Source: Calliopum simillimum (taxonomy: Eukaryota; Arthropoda; Insecta; Diptera; Lauxaniidae). From it: a DNA stretch of 64,000 nt. The stretch covers positions 53,752,028-53,816,027 of the forward strand of contig OX638372.1 of NCBI GenBank assembly GCA_951812925.1, in the 5' to 3' direction. The position numbers and the translations under genes were made by a program. The notes beneath the pieces are model-generated. The model searched no databases and was not told the origin of the DNA. It worked only from the letters and a program-made list of their open reading frames with translations. Shown piece after piece: positions 47,273 to 58,797 of this stretch; within the stretch, counting starts at the first letter, position 1; every line of letters starts with the position of its first letter.

Positions 47273-49420
47273 CAATAACTAAATAAATGAATAAATGAAT
47301 AAACGAAAAAATGAATTAATAAATAAAGGAATAAAAGAATAAATGAATAAATGAATAAATGAATAAATGAATAAATGAATAAATGAATAAATTAATAAAT
47401 TAATAAATTAATAAATTAATAAATTAATAAATGAATAAATGAATAAATGAATAAATGAATAAATGAATAAATGAATAAATGAATAAATGAATAAATGAAT
47501 AAATGAATAAATGAATAAATGAATAAATGAATAAATGAATAAATGAATAAATGAATAAATGAATAAATGAATAAATGAATAAATGAATAAATGAATAAAT
47601 GAATAAATGAATAAATGAATAAATGAATAAATGAATAAATGAATAAATGAATAAATGAATAAATGAATAAATGAATAAATGAATAAATGAATAAATGAAT
47701 AAATGAATAAATGAATAAATGAATAAATGAATAAATGAATAAATGAATAAATGAATAAATGAATAAATGAATAAATGAATAAATGAATAAATGAATAAAT
47801 GAATAAATGAATAAATGAATAAATGAATAAATGAATAAATGAATAAATGAATAAATGAATAAATGAATAAATGAATAAATGAATAAATGAATAAATGAAT
47901 AAATGAATAAATGAATAAATGAATAAATGAATAAATGAATAAATGAATAAATGAATAAATGAATAAATGAATAAATGAATAAATGAATAAATGAATAAAT
48001 GAATAAATGAATAAATGAATAAATGAATAAATGAATAAATGAATAAATGAATAAATGAATAAATGAATAAATGAATAAATGAATAAATGAATAAATGAAT
48101 AAATGAATAAATGAATAAATGAATAAATGAATAAATGAATAAATGAATAAATGAATAAATGAATAAATGAATAAATGAATAAATGAATAAATGAATAAAT
48201 GAATAAATGAATAAATGAATAAATGAATAAATGAATAAATGAATAAATGAATAAATGAATAAATGAATAAATGAATAAATGAATAAATGAATAAATGAAT
48301 AAATGAATAAATGAATAAATGAATAAATGAATAAATGAATAAATGAATAAATGAATAAATGAATAAATGAATAAATGAATAAATGAATAAATGAATAAAT
48401 GAATAAATGAATAAATGAATAAATGAATAAATGAATAAATGAATAAATGAATAAATGAATAAATGAATAAATGAATAAATGAATAAATGAATAAATGAAT
48501 AAATGAATAAATGAATAAATGAATAAATGAATAAATGAATAAATGAATAAATGAATAAATGAATAAATAAATAAATGAATAAATGAATAAATGAATAAAT
48601 GAATAAATGAATAAATGAATAAATGAATAAATGAATAAATGAATAAATGAATAAATGAATAAATGAATAAATGAATAAATGAATAAATGAATAAATGAAT
48701 AAATGAATAAATGAATAAATGAATAAATGAATAAATGAATAAATGAATAAATGAATAAATGAATAAACGAAAAAATGAATTAATAAATAAAGGAATAAAG
48801 GAATAAATGAATAAATGAATAAATGAATAAATGAATAAATGAATAAATGAATAAATGAATAAATGAATAAATGAATAAATGAATAAATGAATAAATGAAT
48901 AAATGAATAAATGAATAAATGAATAAATGAATAAATGAATAAATGAATAAATGAATAAATGAATAAATGAATAAATGAATAAATGAATAAATGAATAAAT
49001 GAATAAATGAATAAATGAATAAATGAATAAATGAATAAATGAATAAATGAATAAATGAATAAATGAATAAATGAATAAATGAATAAATGAATAAATGAAT
49101 AAATGAATAAATGAATAAATGAATAAATGAATAAATGAATAAATGAATAAATGAATAAATGAATAAATGAATAAATGAATAAATGAATAAATGAATAAAT
49201 GAATAAATGAATAAATGAGTAAATGAATAAATGAATAAATGAATAAATGAATAAATGAATAAATGAATAAATGAATAAATGAATAAATGAATAAATGAAT
49301 AAATGAATAAATGAATAAATGAATAAATGAATAAATGAATAAATGAATAAATGAATAACTGAATAAATGAATAACTGAATAAATGAATAAATCAACAAAT
49401 GAATAAATGAATAAACCTTA
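47273..49420. repeat. 2.1-kb tandem array of the octamer GAATAAAT
   Basis: More than 250 near-perfect copies of an 8-bp unit. A distinctive degenerate leader (AAACGAAAAAATGAATTAAT then AAATAAAGGAATAAA) occurs at 47301 and again at about 48765, exactly 1464 bp (183 units) apart, so the array seems to have been duplicated as a block. Because 8 is not a multiple of 3 and the complement of the unit has no stop, all three minus-strand frames are open and give an eight-residue IHLFIYSF repeat; this is not a gene. Confidence 0.95.
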
Positions 49421-49429
49421 AAATAAACA

Positions 49430-52003
49430 AAGTAATTTCCGATGTACATATATGATAAAGCTGAATTTGAATTCGACCACGACTTACGCTAAGCTAAGGG
49501 TGCAAAAAAAAGCCGATATAACAAGACATGGTAACTTTCAACATAAAACCTGATACGCTAGTTGAAAGTATCAGGCTTTTTCTCCAAAACTTTGAATTTA
49601 TTCTAGAGGGAATGAACTCTTGTACAATGACTTTGGTTTCACTCCATGATTTTCTCTTCGCATCGGTCTTTTTAAATTTACATACTTAGCTTGATTTCTT
49701 TCTATTTTAAGAGTATATTGGAGTAAAAGATTGATATGCGATATAATAATTTTTTGAGGAATCCTAGGAATTTTTTCATTTGCATTTGAATATTTGTTTT
49801 GACAGAAATACATAAATGAAAATCTCCAAATGTTGTTTATCGAAGAAGTTAAGTACATATTTCCTTTTTTAAATTGACATACCTTAAAACTTGATTTTTA
49901 AGTCAGCCTCTTGTCCTTGTATTGGAATTCCAACAAAAAGTATTTTTGTTTATTTTGCATGTCTGCTATGTTGAGGTCCTCGTTGTTTTGCGACTTAATA
50001 CAGAGCCTTATCAAAGATAACGTCAAGAACGATCAAGAAGAGAATAAGCGCACAGCCCGTAAGACTGATTAAGGAACAAATATCGATGATAACAACCCGT
50101 TGCATAACATACTGCATTTATTCTTCTTGCACTGTGCACGAATAAAGTTAATGGCCTAGGGAGAGAATCCGTATTACCTGTTTGCACACTGTTAAAGTAT
50201 ATATGTACTGTAGTCTGCAAACAAATCGGAGAGTTTTTGGCAAATTGACCAGTTTTCCGTATAGTCAATGTTTGGGTAAGCTTTAATTCAAGACCCTGGA
50301 GAGCAGAATTATTTTATTTGATGGATGGACATGGCCTCATGATTAAATGATTTCACTAAAATTATCTTCACGTCTAAGTTTGCTAACTAAGGTCTGTTGC
50401 TACTGCTTCACTTGCGAGACCATTCAACATTTTTTTATTATCGGGAAAATTGAAAACTTTGACCGTATTGTTCTTTTGTTTGGCTTTCTTCGAAGGGCGG
50501 TATCCTTTCATGGTCATGGCTTTATTCTGGAATTTGAGTTCAGATTTTGTAAATTTCCTTACTGTTCTAACGCCCGGTGATGACTTAAAATCTATGTAAT
50601 TAAAAAAAAATCAAAATGGCCTGTGCATGTAAAAAATGTTTTAAATTAAGTCGCTTTTTTAGCAATTAAATGATATTCAAGTTTTTTTTGTTTTACTTAA
50701 TTGCCAAACACAACAAGAAGCTGTCGATGCAGACCATATTGGGTGATTCACAAGGTGACTGAGATAAAAAGACAATCTGAATTAAACTTAAGCATGAGCG
50801 AGCTTTCATTATAAGTGTTAACTAAAAACTTCTTTTATATCTTTGGTTGACAAGTGCAAAATAAAAAATAAAAAAACTTACCCGAACTTATTTATTATCA
50901 ATCATGTGCGACACTTTGCAAGTTTTCAAAAATTATTTTCGACGAATTTTGAAAATTAAGTGTGGTCCAGAAACATGCCCAAGGTCATTTGAGTGGCCGA
51001 CATTATGTAAAATTTACAACGAAAGGCACACGCTTTGCTCATAGCTTCTCTTCTCGCTTGTGTGCTTTCTGCTATTGATACCTTTTTTTATCTATTCTTT
51101 CTTTTCCTGTTCTGATTCGACTGGAAATGCACGAAAAAAATGTAAAACAAAGCGTGTACGGCACTGCAACACTTCGAAAGCGCGTTATGGCACATTATAG
51201 TTCTAGCATTGCAATGCTTTCTCTATGTTCGTGTTGCGCTTTTTTCATACAAATCGCTTTTCACTGTTTTAAAGCTAAAGCGTTGCTTTGAGCGCGCACT
51301 CTGATTGCGACTTAATGTTCGTTGAAATCTCCGCTCGGCAATTTTCAATTTTTATTTAAATAAGATTGGTCTGAAGAATCTACTGAAGGCAGTAGACATA
51401 TGACTAAAAGTTCATTAAAAATATTTTTCATAATTTATATATATTTTCTTAGTAACTCACTTAAAATTCTTAAAATAATTGAAATTTTAAGTTGAAATAC
51501 ATAAGTTCAAAAAAGGTTTTAATCAATAATTTAAAGAACTTACATTGAGCTACCCGCACAACAGCTTTTTACATTATCCACAAAATGGCACTATTAATGT
51601 TTTGTCCAATCTTTCACATTTCATTCATTAGACAAGATTCATGTTACAGCACCACGACAGGATAAACATGGACCCAATCAAAATAATCCTTCTCAAGCAA
51701 CAAAGTACGTCTTCTGATTAACTTGCAATTGAGAAAATATGGCCAAACCATTCATTCCAATAAGCTTACCGAAGTAACAATTCTAAAAGATTAATTTTAA
51801 GTAATTATGCTAGTTGAAACTTTCCATCTGGCTTCCAAAAGAAAATACATATATACTTAGGAAGTCTTGCACACGACAGCACTCCGAATGTTGACTGCTA
51901 TTTATAAAGTGCTAAAGCCGTTTCGTGCGATATAACAAATTCGCAAAATTTTGACAAAATCCATCCAAGAAGCTCCTGTCATTACGTTGAAATTGAATGG
52001 CTT
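49430..52003. other. Intergenic stretch, mostly unassigned
   Basis: A small hairpin (AAACCTGATACGCTAGTTGAAAGTATCAGGCTTTT) lies at about 49543-49580. 51160-51310 is GC-richer with AAAGCGC/GCGCTTT motifs. I found no exon or transposon frame; short open frames up to 86 codons have no recognisable product. Confidence 0.4.
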
Positions 52004-52481
52004 ATAAACGACTAAGGGCCTGCACAAGACATTCTGAAATACAGTTTACTTTTCTTTACTCGCACATTTTACACTGAACTGAAGTATTTGATCCAAAAAT
52101 TCAAGATTCAAATCATCACTGTACACTGATTTCATTTGAAGCACAGTGTCTTGTCTAATAAGTGTCAAAAAAAAACCTGATTCTAACGTATACTTCATGC
52201 TTTTTATAAAAATACTTTTTATACAAGCAAATACTTCAGGTCAGTGTAAAACGTGTGAGTATAGAGCACAGTTAAATTTATAATATGGTAACACTTGAAA
52301 GTCTGTGCAGGATATATTTGAATTTTTCCTTTTGCATATCCAAGTACTGTCAAGGCATTTACACGCGACACTGAACTGAAGTATTTGATATATACAAAGC
52401 GGGTACAACACATAACGTGTCTGCAACCGAAATGTCTTAAAACTTTAACAAGATGTCTTGTACAGACCCCTATAAACGACT
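52004..52481. mobile_element. 458-bp TIR element with 10-bp target duplication
   Basis: The element 52014-52471 is flanked by perfect ATAAACGACT (52004-52013 and 52472-52481). The left end AAGGGCCTGCACAAGACATT and the right end AGGGGTCTGTACAAGACATC (inverted) differ at few positions. A 22-bp direct repeat (ACACTGAACTGAAGTATTTG) lies inside at 52072 and 52368. A 10-bp duplication would suit a Mutator-like element (9-11 bp), or a P/hAT-like one if 8 bp is the true length. No transposase. Confidence 0.75.
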
Positions 52482-52489
52482 CATATTAT

Positions 52490-53256
52490 TGGAAGCTTGT
52501 TGAAAATTTTACTGGCCGTTTTACAATTGTAATACAATTTCAAAATAATTTTAACTTAAAAATAATATGTAGATATAACTTATAGCATCTGACTTCAAGT
52601 TTAGTTTTTAATTGATTTGCATTTATTGTGGAATTTATTTTGATAGTGCAAATTAAACTGCAAATAACTAAATGATGACTGTTTTAATGTCGAACAATTG
52701 ATAGTTATAATTATGTTAATAATAATAAAACTTACAAGTAAGTGGTTTTAAATTAAATTATTCTATGGTTTAAATTTAGAATAATTCAAACTCAAATAAA
52801 ACTACTAAAATTATTAAATTATCAAAGAACTATGCGAAAATAGGATAAAATAATAATGACATTAACATTATCAGTGGCAGCAATAGGCAATCTGTAATTC
52901 CACTAATAATAATGTCACTAAATAAATTAAAGAAAAAACTCATTGATTCAATGCACTGCAATAGAAAAATGAATAATAAAATAACTATATGTAGTACGAT
53001 GATAATAAGACAAAATCATTTGTTGATACTTTAGCCATCATGCATTGATTTCAAATCGAGAAAATAGTTAAGTTTCACAAATGAAATGATGAAAAATTTT
53101 ATATGATAATTGATTGGTTGATACGTCGTAGACTTTGTTAGTTGGTTTTTTTTTTTTGAAACAATTTGTAGCTTTGTTTGAAGAAATATTTGGGAGCTAC
53201 TTGAATGCAAAGTTCCTCTGCCCCCATGAAAAGTATGTTGTTTTCTGTGCAGTAGT
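52490..53256. other. 3' flank of the UBE2S gene
   Basis: AT-rich DNA downstream of the stop codon at 53257 with no recognised gene. The 3' UTR of the minus-strand gene lies at its right edge. Confidence 0.5.
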
Positions 53257-55016
53257 TCATAATCGTTTCAAAATACGTTTCTTTTCTTTGATGAGTTTCT
53301 CCTTTTTTTTATCTTGAACTTTTTTATCGACTGCATGTTTTTTAGAAGATGGTTCGTCATCATCTTTACAATTAGTGCTTTTTGCGGGCTGTCAAATAAA
53401 ATGTTTTATATATAATTTAAATGAAAAACTATACGAATGGTGAGGTGATTTACTTGTGCATGAATTTCAGTCATCATTTTAGCGCGCTGTGAATAATCAT
53501 CGTAACGCTCAAGTAGCAGCTTTCCAGCTTCCTCGTTAAGCGCAGACTCTGCATTTGGTACTATTAGAAGGCATTTGATGGTCAGAAGTATATGCTTTAT
53601 GCCCAGATCAGGTTTCCAATCTTTTTTGAGCGTGTTAACGCAAATCTCACCGTTGGCCGCAACATTCGGATGAAAGATTTTCGTAAGGAAGAAGGCTTTT
53701 GGTGGTGTTTGAGGAAAATCTTTTCCGAGTGTTAATTTAGCACGAAAAACGCCACCGGCATATGGAGTTCCAGCTGTAAATTAAAACAAGGGTTTTTGTT
53801 TTTAAGTACATAAATGTATACTTTAACATAATTTTGTATGAAATTACCACGATGTAGTTTAATTCATCTATGGAATATTATGAAACAAACAGCTTTTAAT
53901 AAAAGACGCAATTTTATCTGGCACATCAATATTTTTTGGCTGTCTAAATGCAATGAAAGTTTCGCACCGACAAGCTTTAAATTTAGACTGATCTTGTCGA
54001 TGAAAGTTTGTCAATGTAAAGAATAATTCATTTCCAATTTGATATTCATAACACTAAACGATGCAAACATGGCTTTTCAATAGTAACAAATTTGAAATAT
54101 GAATTTGAAAATTTTTCAGTCAATTAGTACGATATCTATCGCCCCAACTATAATATGATTCCGTCGTTTGAATTTGCAACGTGAAAATCGCAACATGAAA
54201 TCTGTGAACTTTTGACAAAACAACCTAACTCGAGATAAAACAATTTTCTACGCTTTCAGCCATAAATATAAAATTTAAATGCGTTTCTTTTGTTGTGATC
54301 GTCATTCCCTATGAAATTTAGTTCCAGAGTTTCCCATAGTACACGCAAGATTTGAACTTGCCGCCATTTGTACGCTAAAGTGTAGCAACCAAAAGAAGAA
54401 AAAAGTTTGGCAGTTAAGGGGTCGTAGAAATGCATTAAAGAAGAAGATTCAACGCTGCATCAACGAAATTCAGACACATTATTGAGTTAAGCCGTTTTTT
54501 AGCTCTCCGGAAAAGTTGCCAATTTCGAGTTACCTTGTTTTGTCAAAAATTCACTGAAATGTTTAATTGGGCTATCCATAGATTTTCTTCCACAACGCTT
54601 TGCATTTTTGCTATTCATTCGTTCAGAAACATAATGCGATAACTCTTGTTAGTTCTTTCTCTTTAAATATCGAGGTTGCCTTTACTGGAACACTTGGTAT
54701 AGCAATCTAAGGACTATGCTTCATATTATACAAAAATTGCAATACCATACAATCGAATTTAACATTTAAAATTATGCTCATACTTACCGGGACCTTCGAT
54801 TAGCGCCTGTATATCGGTGACGTCCGTATCATTTATTTGTATTTTGACACCTTCCATTGGATTCTCAGTCATCAGCTGCATCTCTTTCATTACTTGGCGA
54901 ATGGTTTGTGGTGACAAATTTTCGACATTTGAGATCTGTTAATGATATAAGTAGTTTACTTTGGTTTTTCAAACATTACACTTGAATAGTAGCTCGTTTA
55001 CACTTACAGAACTCAT
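53257..55016 (-). CDS. Ube2S: Ubiquitin-conjugating enzyme E2 S
   Basis: UBE2S extends Lys11-linked ubiquitin chains on substrates of the anaphase-promoting complex. Four exons on the minus strand: 55016-55008 (ATG AGT TCT), 54935-54788, 53773-53454 and 53388-53257. All have GT..AG borders (TCT|GTAAGT, CCCG|GTAAGT, CAA|GTAAAT; acceptors TTAACAG, TTTACAG, TTGACAG) and consistent phases, giving 202 residues; I recall about 222 for human UBE2S and about 209 for the fly protein. The E2 fold is complete: [10 protein letters not shown] at 54-63, HPN at 87-89, catalytic Cys97 in [13 protein letters not shown] and [16 protein letters not shown]. The last exon encodes a Lys-rich tail ending KRILKRL, resembling the Leu-Arg tail by which UBE2S docks on the APC/C. 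The first intron splits off only three codons. No TATA box is evident upstream. The short open frame on the opposite strand in intron 2 is not a gene. Confidence 0.95.
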
Positions 55017-55426
55017 GTTTTTTTATGGATTCTGGCTAAAATATTAAATGAATTTATATCGCTGCAGAAAATTTGTAATCACTTGCTTTTGTTTTTCGAT
55101 TGTTTTGAAATTTTATAGCTTTAGTTGTTTTGTTTTGAGATAAATTAACTTAAAATTTAAGAGCTTAAAAGATATATTTCCAAAACTTTTGCACAGAGAA
55201 AAAGAAAAAATTTTAACTGCTCCAAAAGCAAATACACAACACAAACACTGATATCGATTATTCGATTAATTTATGTGTCGATTTTTGTATTCGAGGCTCG
55301 AGAGATGCGTTTAATTTTTTATTATTGTGACCAGTATTGCTTACGTCGTTTTTTTCACCACTTTCTTGAGTAATTTTTAATTTAATTAATTCCCTATATT
55401 CGTACGACCAAATTTTCATACGCTAG

Positions 55427-55475
55427 AGCCTGGACACACGAGAGAGGAAAGTTTAGTCTCTCGTGTGTACAGGCT
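55427..55475. repeat. Short perfect-stem hairpin upstream of UBE2S
   Basis: AGCCTGGACACACGAGAGA pairs with TCTCTCGTGTGTACAGGCT (one mismatch) across about 11 bp. It lies 0.4 kb upstream of the UBE2S start codon; either a tiny MITE or a structured promoter element. Confidence 0.7.
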
Positions 55476-55720
55476 TTTTGTATCTAATAGTCTGCTCCAC
55501 CAAAGTTTTAGTAATTAAGATTAGTAAATCATATTGTTAAATCCTACCCGTTTCCACCGGCCGAAATAGATTTATTTCTGTCAGTAAATGACAAAAGTAG
55601 TAAAATCCGATTTTAAATCTTAGGATGAAACAGGCCATAGTGTAACTTTAGCCTTATGGTACCTTTTACATTTTTGTTTCAATAAAAACAAGCACAGTTA
55701 ATTTTTCGATATTCATCTCT

Positions 55721-55993
55721 GGGCCTCACAAATTACGTAACACGCCAGGGGGAGGGGATAGGACGATTTGTTACGAAGAGTTACGTTTGGGTGGGAGGGG
55801 TCATCAACTACGTTACGTAACGTCGATTTCATAATTTTATACAAAAAAAAAATTTAATTCAAATCCCCAAAATTAAGATTTGTTACGTTACTAGCGGGGG
55901 AGGGCGTTGTACGATTTGTTACGTTGTGCTATGACCGGGGAAGAGGGTCAAAATTGGCTGAAAATTGTGTAACGTAATATGTGAACGACCCAC
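55721..55993. mobile_element. ~270-bp MITE with ACGTAAC-rich ends
   Basis: The left end GGGCCTCACAAATTACGTAA and the right end, inverted, GGGTCGTTCACATATTACGT are alike, and TTACGTAACG-type blocks repeat inside. Ends of this wording (GGGTCGT.CATAAATTACGT) are typical of ISL2EU/IS4EU-type elements of animals; assignment by memory, not verified. Confidence 0.6.
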
Positions 55994-56114
55994 TTTGTAT
56001 TATTCGTACGAATGAACAAAGTATTTTGTTCGCATAAGAGCAAACGCAATCACACAATCACTGAAACCACACACAGGATTTCCACACTAAACATTATACA
56101 ATTTTCACACTAAA

Positions 56115-56260
56115 TTGATGTTTATTCAATTCAATTAAAACTTTTCCCAAAAAAAAAAAATAAACTTTTTCCAAATCAAGTTTAAACTTTTTTCAAATCA
56201 ATTTAAACTTTTTCTTAATCAAAATCAACTTTTTCTAAATCAAATTAAACTTTGCAAAAA
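56115..56260. repeat. Degenerate ~25-bp tandem repeat
   Basis: Five or six diverged units of the form AAACTTTTTCCAAATCAA follow one another. Confidence 0.65.
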
Positions 56261-57059
56261 ACACGCTCATATATCTGCTCCTACAACAGTTATCGTCCAA
56301 GCTTTTGGTTCTTCGCTCACCAGATCAAAACCAATTTAAGTATTATCTGTGTTTTTGATGACAGTTTAACTGTGCTTGTATTAACACCGAATATGGTTAA
56401 GTTAACACAGTCATATAAATAAATGTACTTAGGATAAGCACAGATAAATTGTCGCAAAAAAACAACTACTTGGAGGACCCATTCAAATCACGAGCAGCAA
56501 TATATGCAATATTTTGTGATTTAAAAACAAAATATCTAGTTGAGACACAAAATGTTATTAAATAAAAATTTCTTAATATCGAATCACATCAAATTTTGAC
56601 ATTAAAAAAAATATAATTATTATAATGGTGGTTATAGCTAATAAATATTCCTAGGGAATTTTTCTCAGACTGCCGTGCATTCTCCATTGCAGTCTGAGAA
56701 AAACTCCCCGGAAATATTTATTCACGATAACCCCCAATATGTATTATAACATGAATAATTGCTCGTCGAGTTGGGGTGTTCTCAGTTTGTGTAAACACAT
56801 ACCTGATTTATAATTTAAAATTGTTTTTCAACCTTGTTGAGTTGTTTATGTTTGTGCGTTATTTTTTTTTAATTACTCCTTGCATCGAAATTAAATCGAG
56901 TGTGAATTAAAAATCGGAAAAAATCAGCTGTTCGCAATTAAAATTTCTTTCTTTGTGAGAGATAGAGAGAGGGAGAGCTGGTACATTAACAGGCATTAAA
57001 AAGCAATCCCACGAATTCCGCTGAAAAGTGTTCTTTATAAATATAGTTCTTTGCGGACG
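56261..57059. other. Intergenic stretch holding a hairpin MITE
   Basis: Apart from the 109-bp hairpin at 56627-56735, no gene or repeat was recognised. 57008-57060 leads into the duplicated segment. Confidence 0.45.
56624..56738. mobile_element. Second copy of the 41.7-kb hairpin MITE
   Basis: The element 56627-56735 has arms GGTGGTTATAGC ... TTTTTCTCAGACTGC inverted on the right (GCAGTCTGAGAAAAACTCCC ... ATAACCCCC). It is flanked by AAT (56624-56626, 56736-56738) in the context ATAAT|..|AATATG, the same target as copy 1. Confidence 0.75.
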
Positions 57060-57253
57060 TGAACGCATTTTTTTTGTATGAAATTCATAGAACAATTTGG
57101 GACATTGAAACACGGATGCCTTGCGTATCACGCAAGTAGTGCCCAAAATACATGCGCATTTTTCACGCGCATGAACGCATTTTTTTTCTATGAAATTCAT
57201 AGAACAATGTGGGAAACTGAAACACGCATGCCTTGCGTATCACGCAAGTAGTT
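57060..57253. repeat. Direct repeat of about 85 bp
   Basis: GAACGCATTTTTTT, ATGAAATTCATAGAACAAT and TGCCTTGCGTATCACGCAAG occur twice (57060-57148 and 57173-57253), separated by a short CACGCGCATGAACGC-type spacer. Confidence 0.85.
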
Positions 57254-57919
57254 ATGAAATTGATTTTTAAGCAATGCATGAAATTTCCCAATTTTAAAAT
57301 TGGGAAATTTCACTTTGACAACTATTTATTTTGAAAAATACAAAGACACAGTGGAAAGCAAAGTAATTGACAATTGGAAAATTTTTTTAAAAACAACAAA
57401 TTTTTGTATAATAAAATCAATTCTTGTTTTATAAATGCTTTTCTAAGAAAGAAAATATTGGAGAAATTCTTCAAAAGGTTGATAGTGCAAGGTAATGTAT
57501 GCATTTGCTATTGATAGTGCGCAACTTATATTTTTTTTCTTTCAGCCCACAGTAAAAAATTGGCATCAAATGTCAGGTCAATAGCTGCGCATGTATTTTA
57601 CGTGCAGAATCACGCACGTAAACGCATGCGTGATAAATGCTCATGTATTTCGAGCATAGCTATGAAATTGATTTTTACGCAATGCACGAAATTTCCTAGT
57701 TTTGAAATTGGGAAATTTCACTTTGACAATCATTTGTTTTTGTTGAGTTATTTTAAAAGGAATTGTAGCAATCGTTTGTTTATTTATTATTTAAAGAAAA
57801 TTTATTTAATCTGTCTGAAAATTTTCTTCACTTCACATAGAAACTTTGTACAAATAGCATTAATAAATTTCATGCTGATATTTAACTTTTTCATCAAAGC
57901 GTTTAAGTTAAAATAGGTT

Positions 57920-58302
57920 ATGGGCGACGTTAAAAACTTATCGCACGGTATTCCGCAATTTAATGGAACCTGATTTGATGACTGGCAATTTCGAGTGCGA
58001 ATTCACTTTAATTGCCAAAATCTGTTGGACGTTCTAACCGGCGATCCTCCAGTAGATGCAACAGCTAAAGCAGAGTTTCTTCAACGGGACAACAAGGCCC
58101 AAGATCGTTTAGTGGGGTTTATAGATTCCGCTTGCTTGAGCTATGTTCGTGATAAGCAATCTGCAAAGGAAATGTGGCAGAGCTTACAGGATGCTTTCGC
58201 AAAGAAGTCAGTTGTGAACCAGTTGCTGTTACGTAAGCAGCTATCGAAATTGGTGATGGGAAGCGGTGATTCAGTGGTGTCACATTTGATACAGTTAATT
58301 TG
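57920..58302 (+). pseudogene. copia gag fragment
   Basis: The frame starts ATG GGC GAC just after the primer site (MGDVKNLSHGIPQFNGT) and has a TGA at codon 18. It then continues as DDWQFRVRI, GFIDSACLSYVRDKQSAKEM, WQSLQDAFAKKSVVNQLLLR, the UBN2-type gag domain. It ends at TGA near the internal deletion junction at about 58303. Confidence 0.85.
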
Positions 58303-58303
58303 A

Positions 58304-58797
58304 AACTAAGTTTTGAGGCGAATTCTGAGCAGCCAATAATTGGTTTTGCTGATGCCGATTAGGGCTCAGATATTGTAGTACGTAAGTCTGTTAGCGGGTA
58401 AATGTTTAAAATTTATGGATGCACAGTATCATGGTGCAGTAAAAAACAAGCTACAGTTGCAATGCCATCAAGCAAAGTGGAGTATATCGCGTTAAGTGCA
58501 GCGACTGCAGAAGCCATATGGTTGCGTGGAATAATGCAAGACCTAAAAGAAGTAAACGACGAAGCAGTTAGAATTTACGAAGACAACCGTGGTTGCATTG
58601 GAATGACTTCAAATTTGGAAAATAAACGAGCCAAACATATCGACATAAAGCACCACTTCAAACGAGATGCTGTAGCAAATGGAACAATACAAATTGAAGC
58701 CATTGGAAGTAAAGAGCAGTTGGCAGATGTCTTCACAAAATCATTGGATACAGCGAGTTTCAAGAAACTATGTCACAACATCGGACTACACGATTAA
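58304..58797 (+). pseudogene. copia RNase H fragment
   Basis: Reads IIGFADAD*GSD, then RKSVSG*MFKIYGCTVSWCS with stops at positions usually occupied by Trp and Tyr. It is then open: KVEYIALSAATAEAIWLRG, RIYEDNRGCIGMTSN, RAKHIDIKHHF, EQLADVFTKSL to TAA at 58797. Catalytic residues D (ADAD), E (EYIAL) and D (YEDN) are still present. The polypurine tract follows immediately. Confidence 0.9.

Noticed and set aside
47273..49420. CRISPR-like array
   Set aside because: There are no spacers; the units are contiguous 8-bp repeats in a eukaryotic context.
47416..49449. 677-codon minus-strand open frame with an IHLFIYSF-type repeat
   Set aside because: It is the translation of an 8-bp tandem array, open in all three minus frames by arithmetic. 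There is no codon bias, splice context or non-repeat domain.
53838..54026. 62-codon plus-strand frame within UBE2S intron 2
   Set aside because: It has no homology-like motif, lies antisense within an intron and has base composition like the surrounding intron.
57560..57916. 118-codon plus-strand frame
   Set aside because: It runs from the duplicated segment into the copia 5' LTR, so it is a chance frame across two unrelated sequences.
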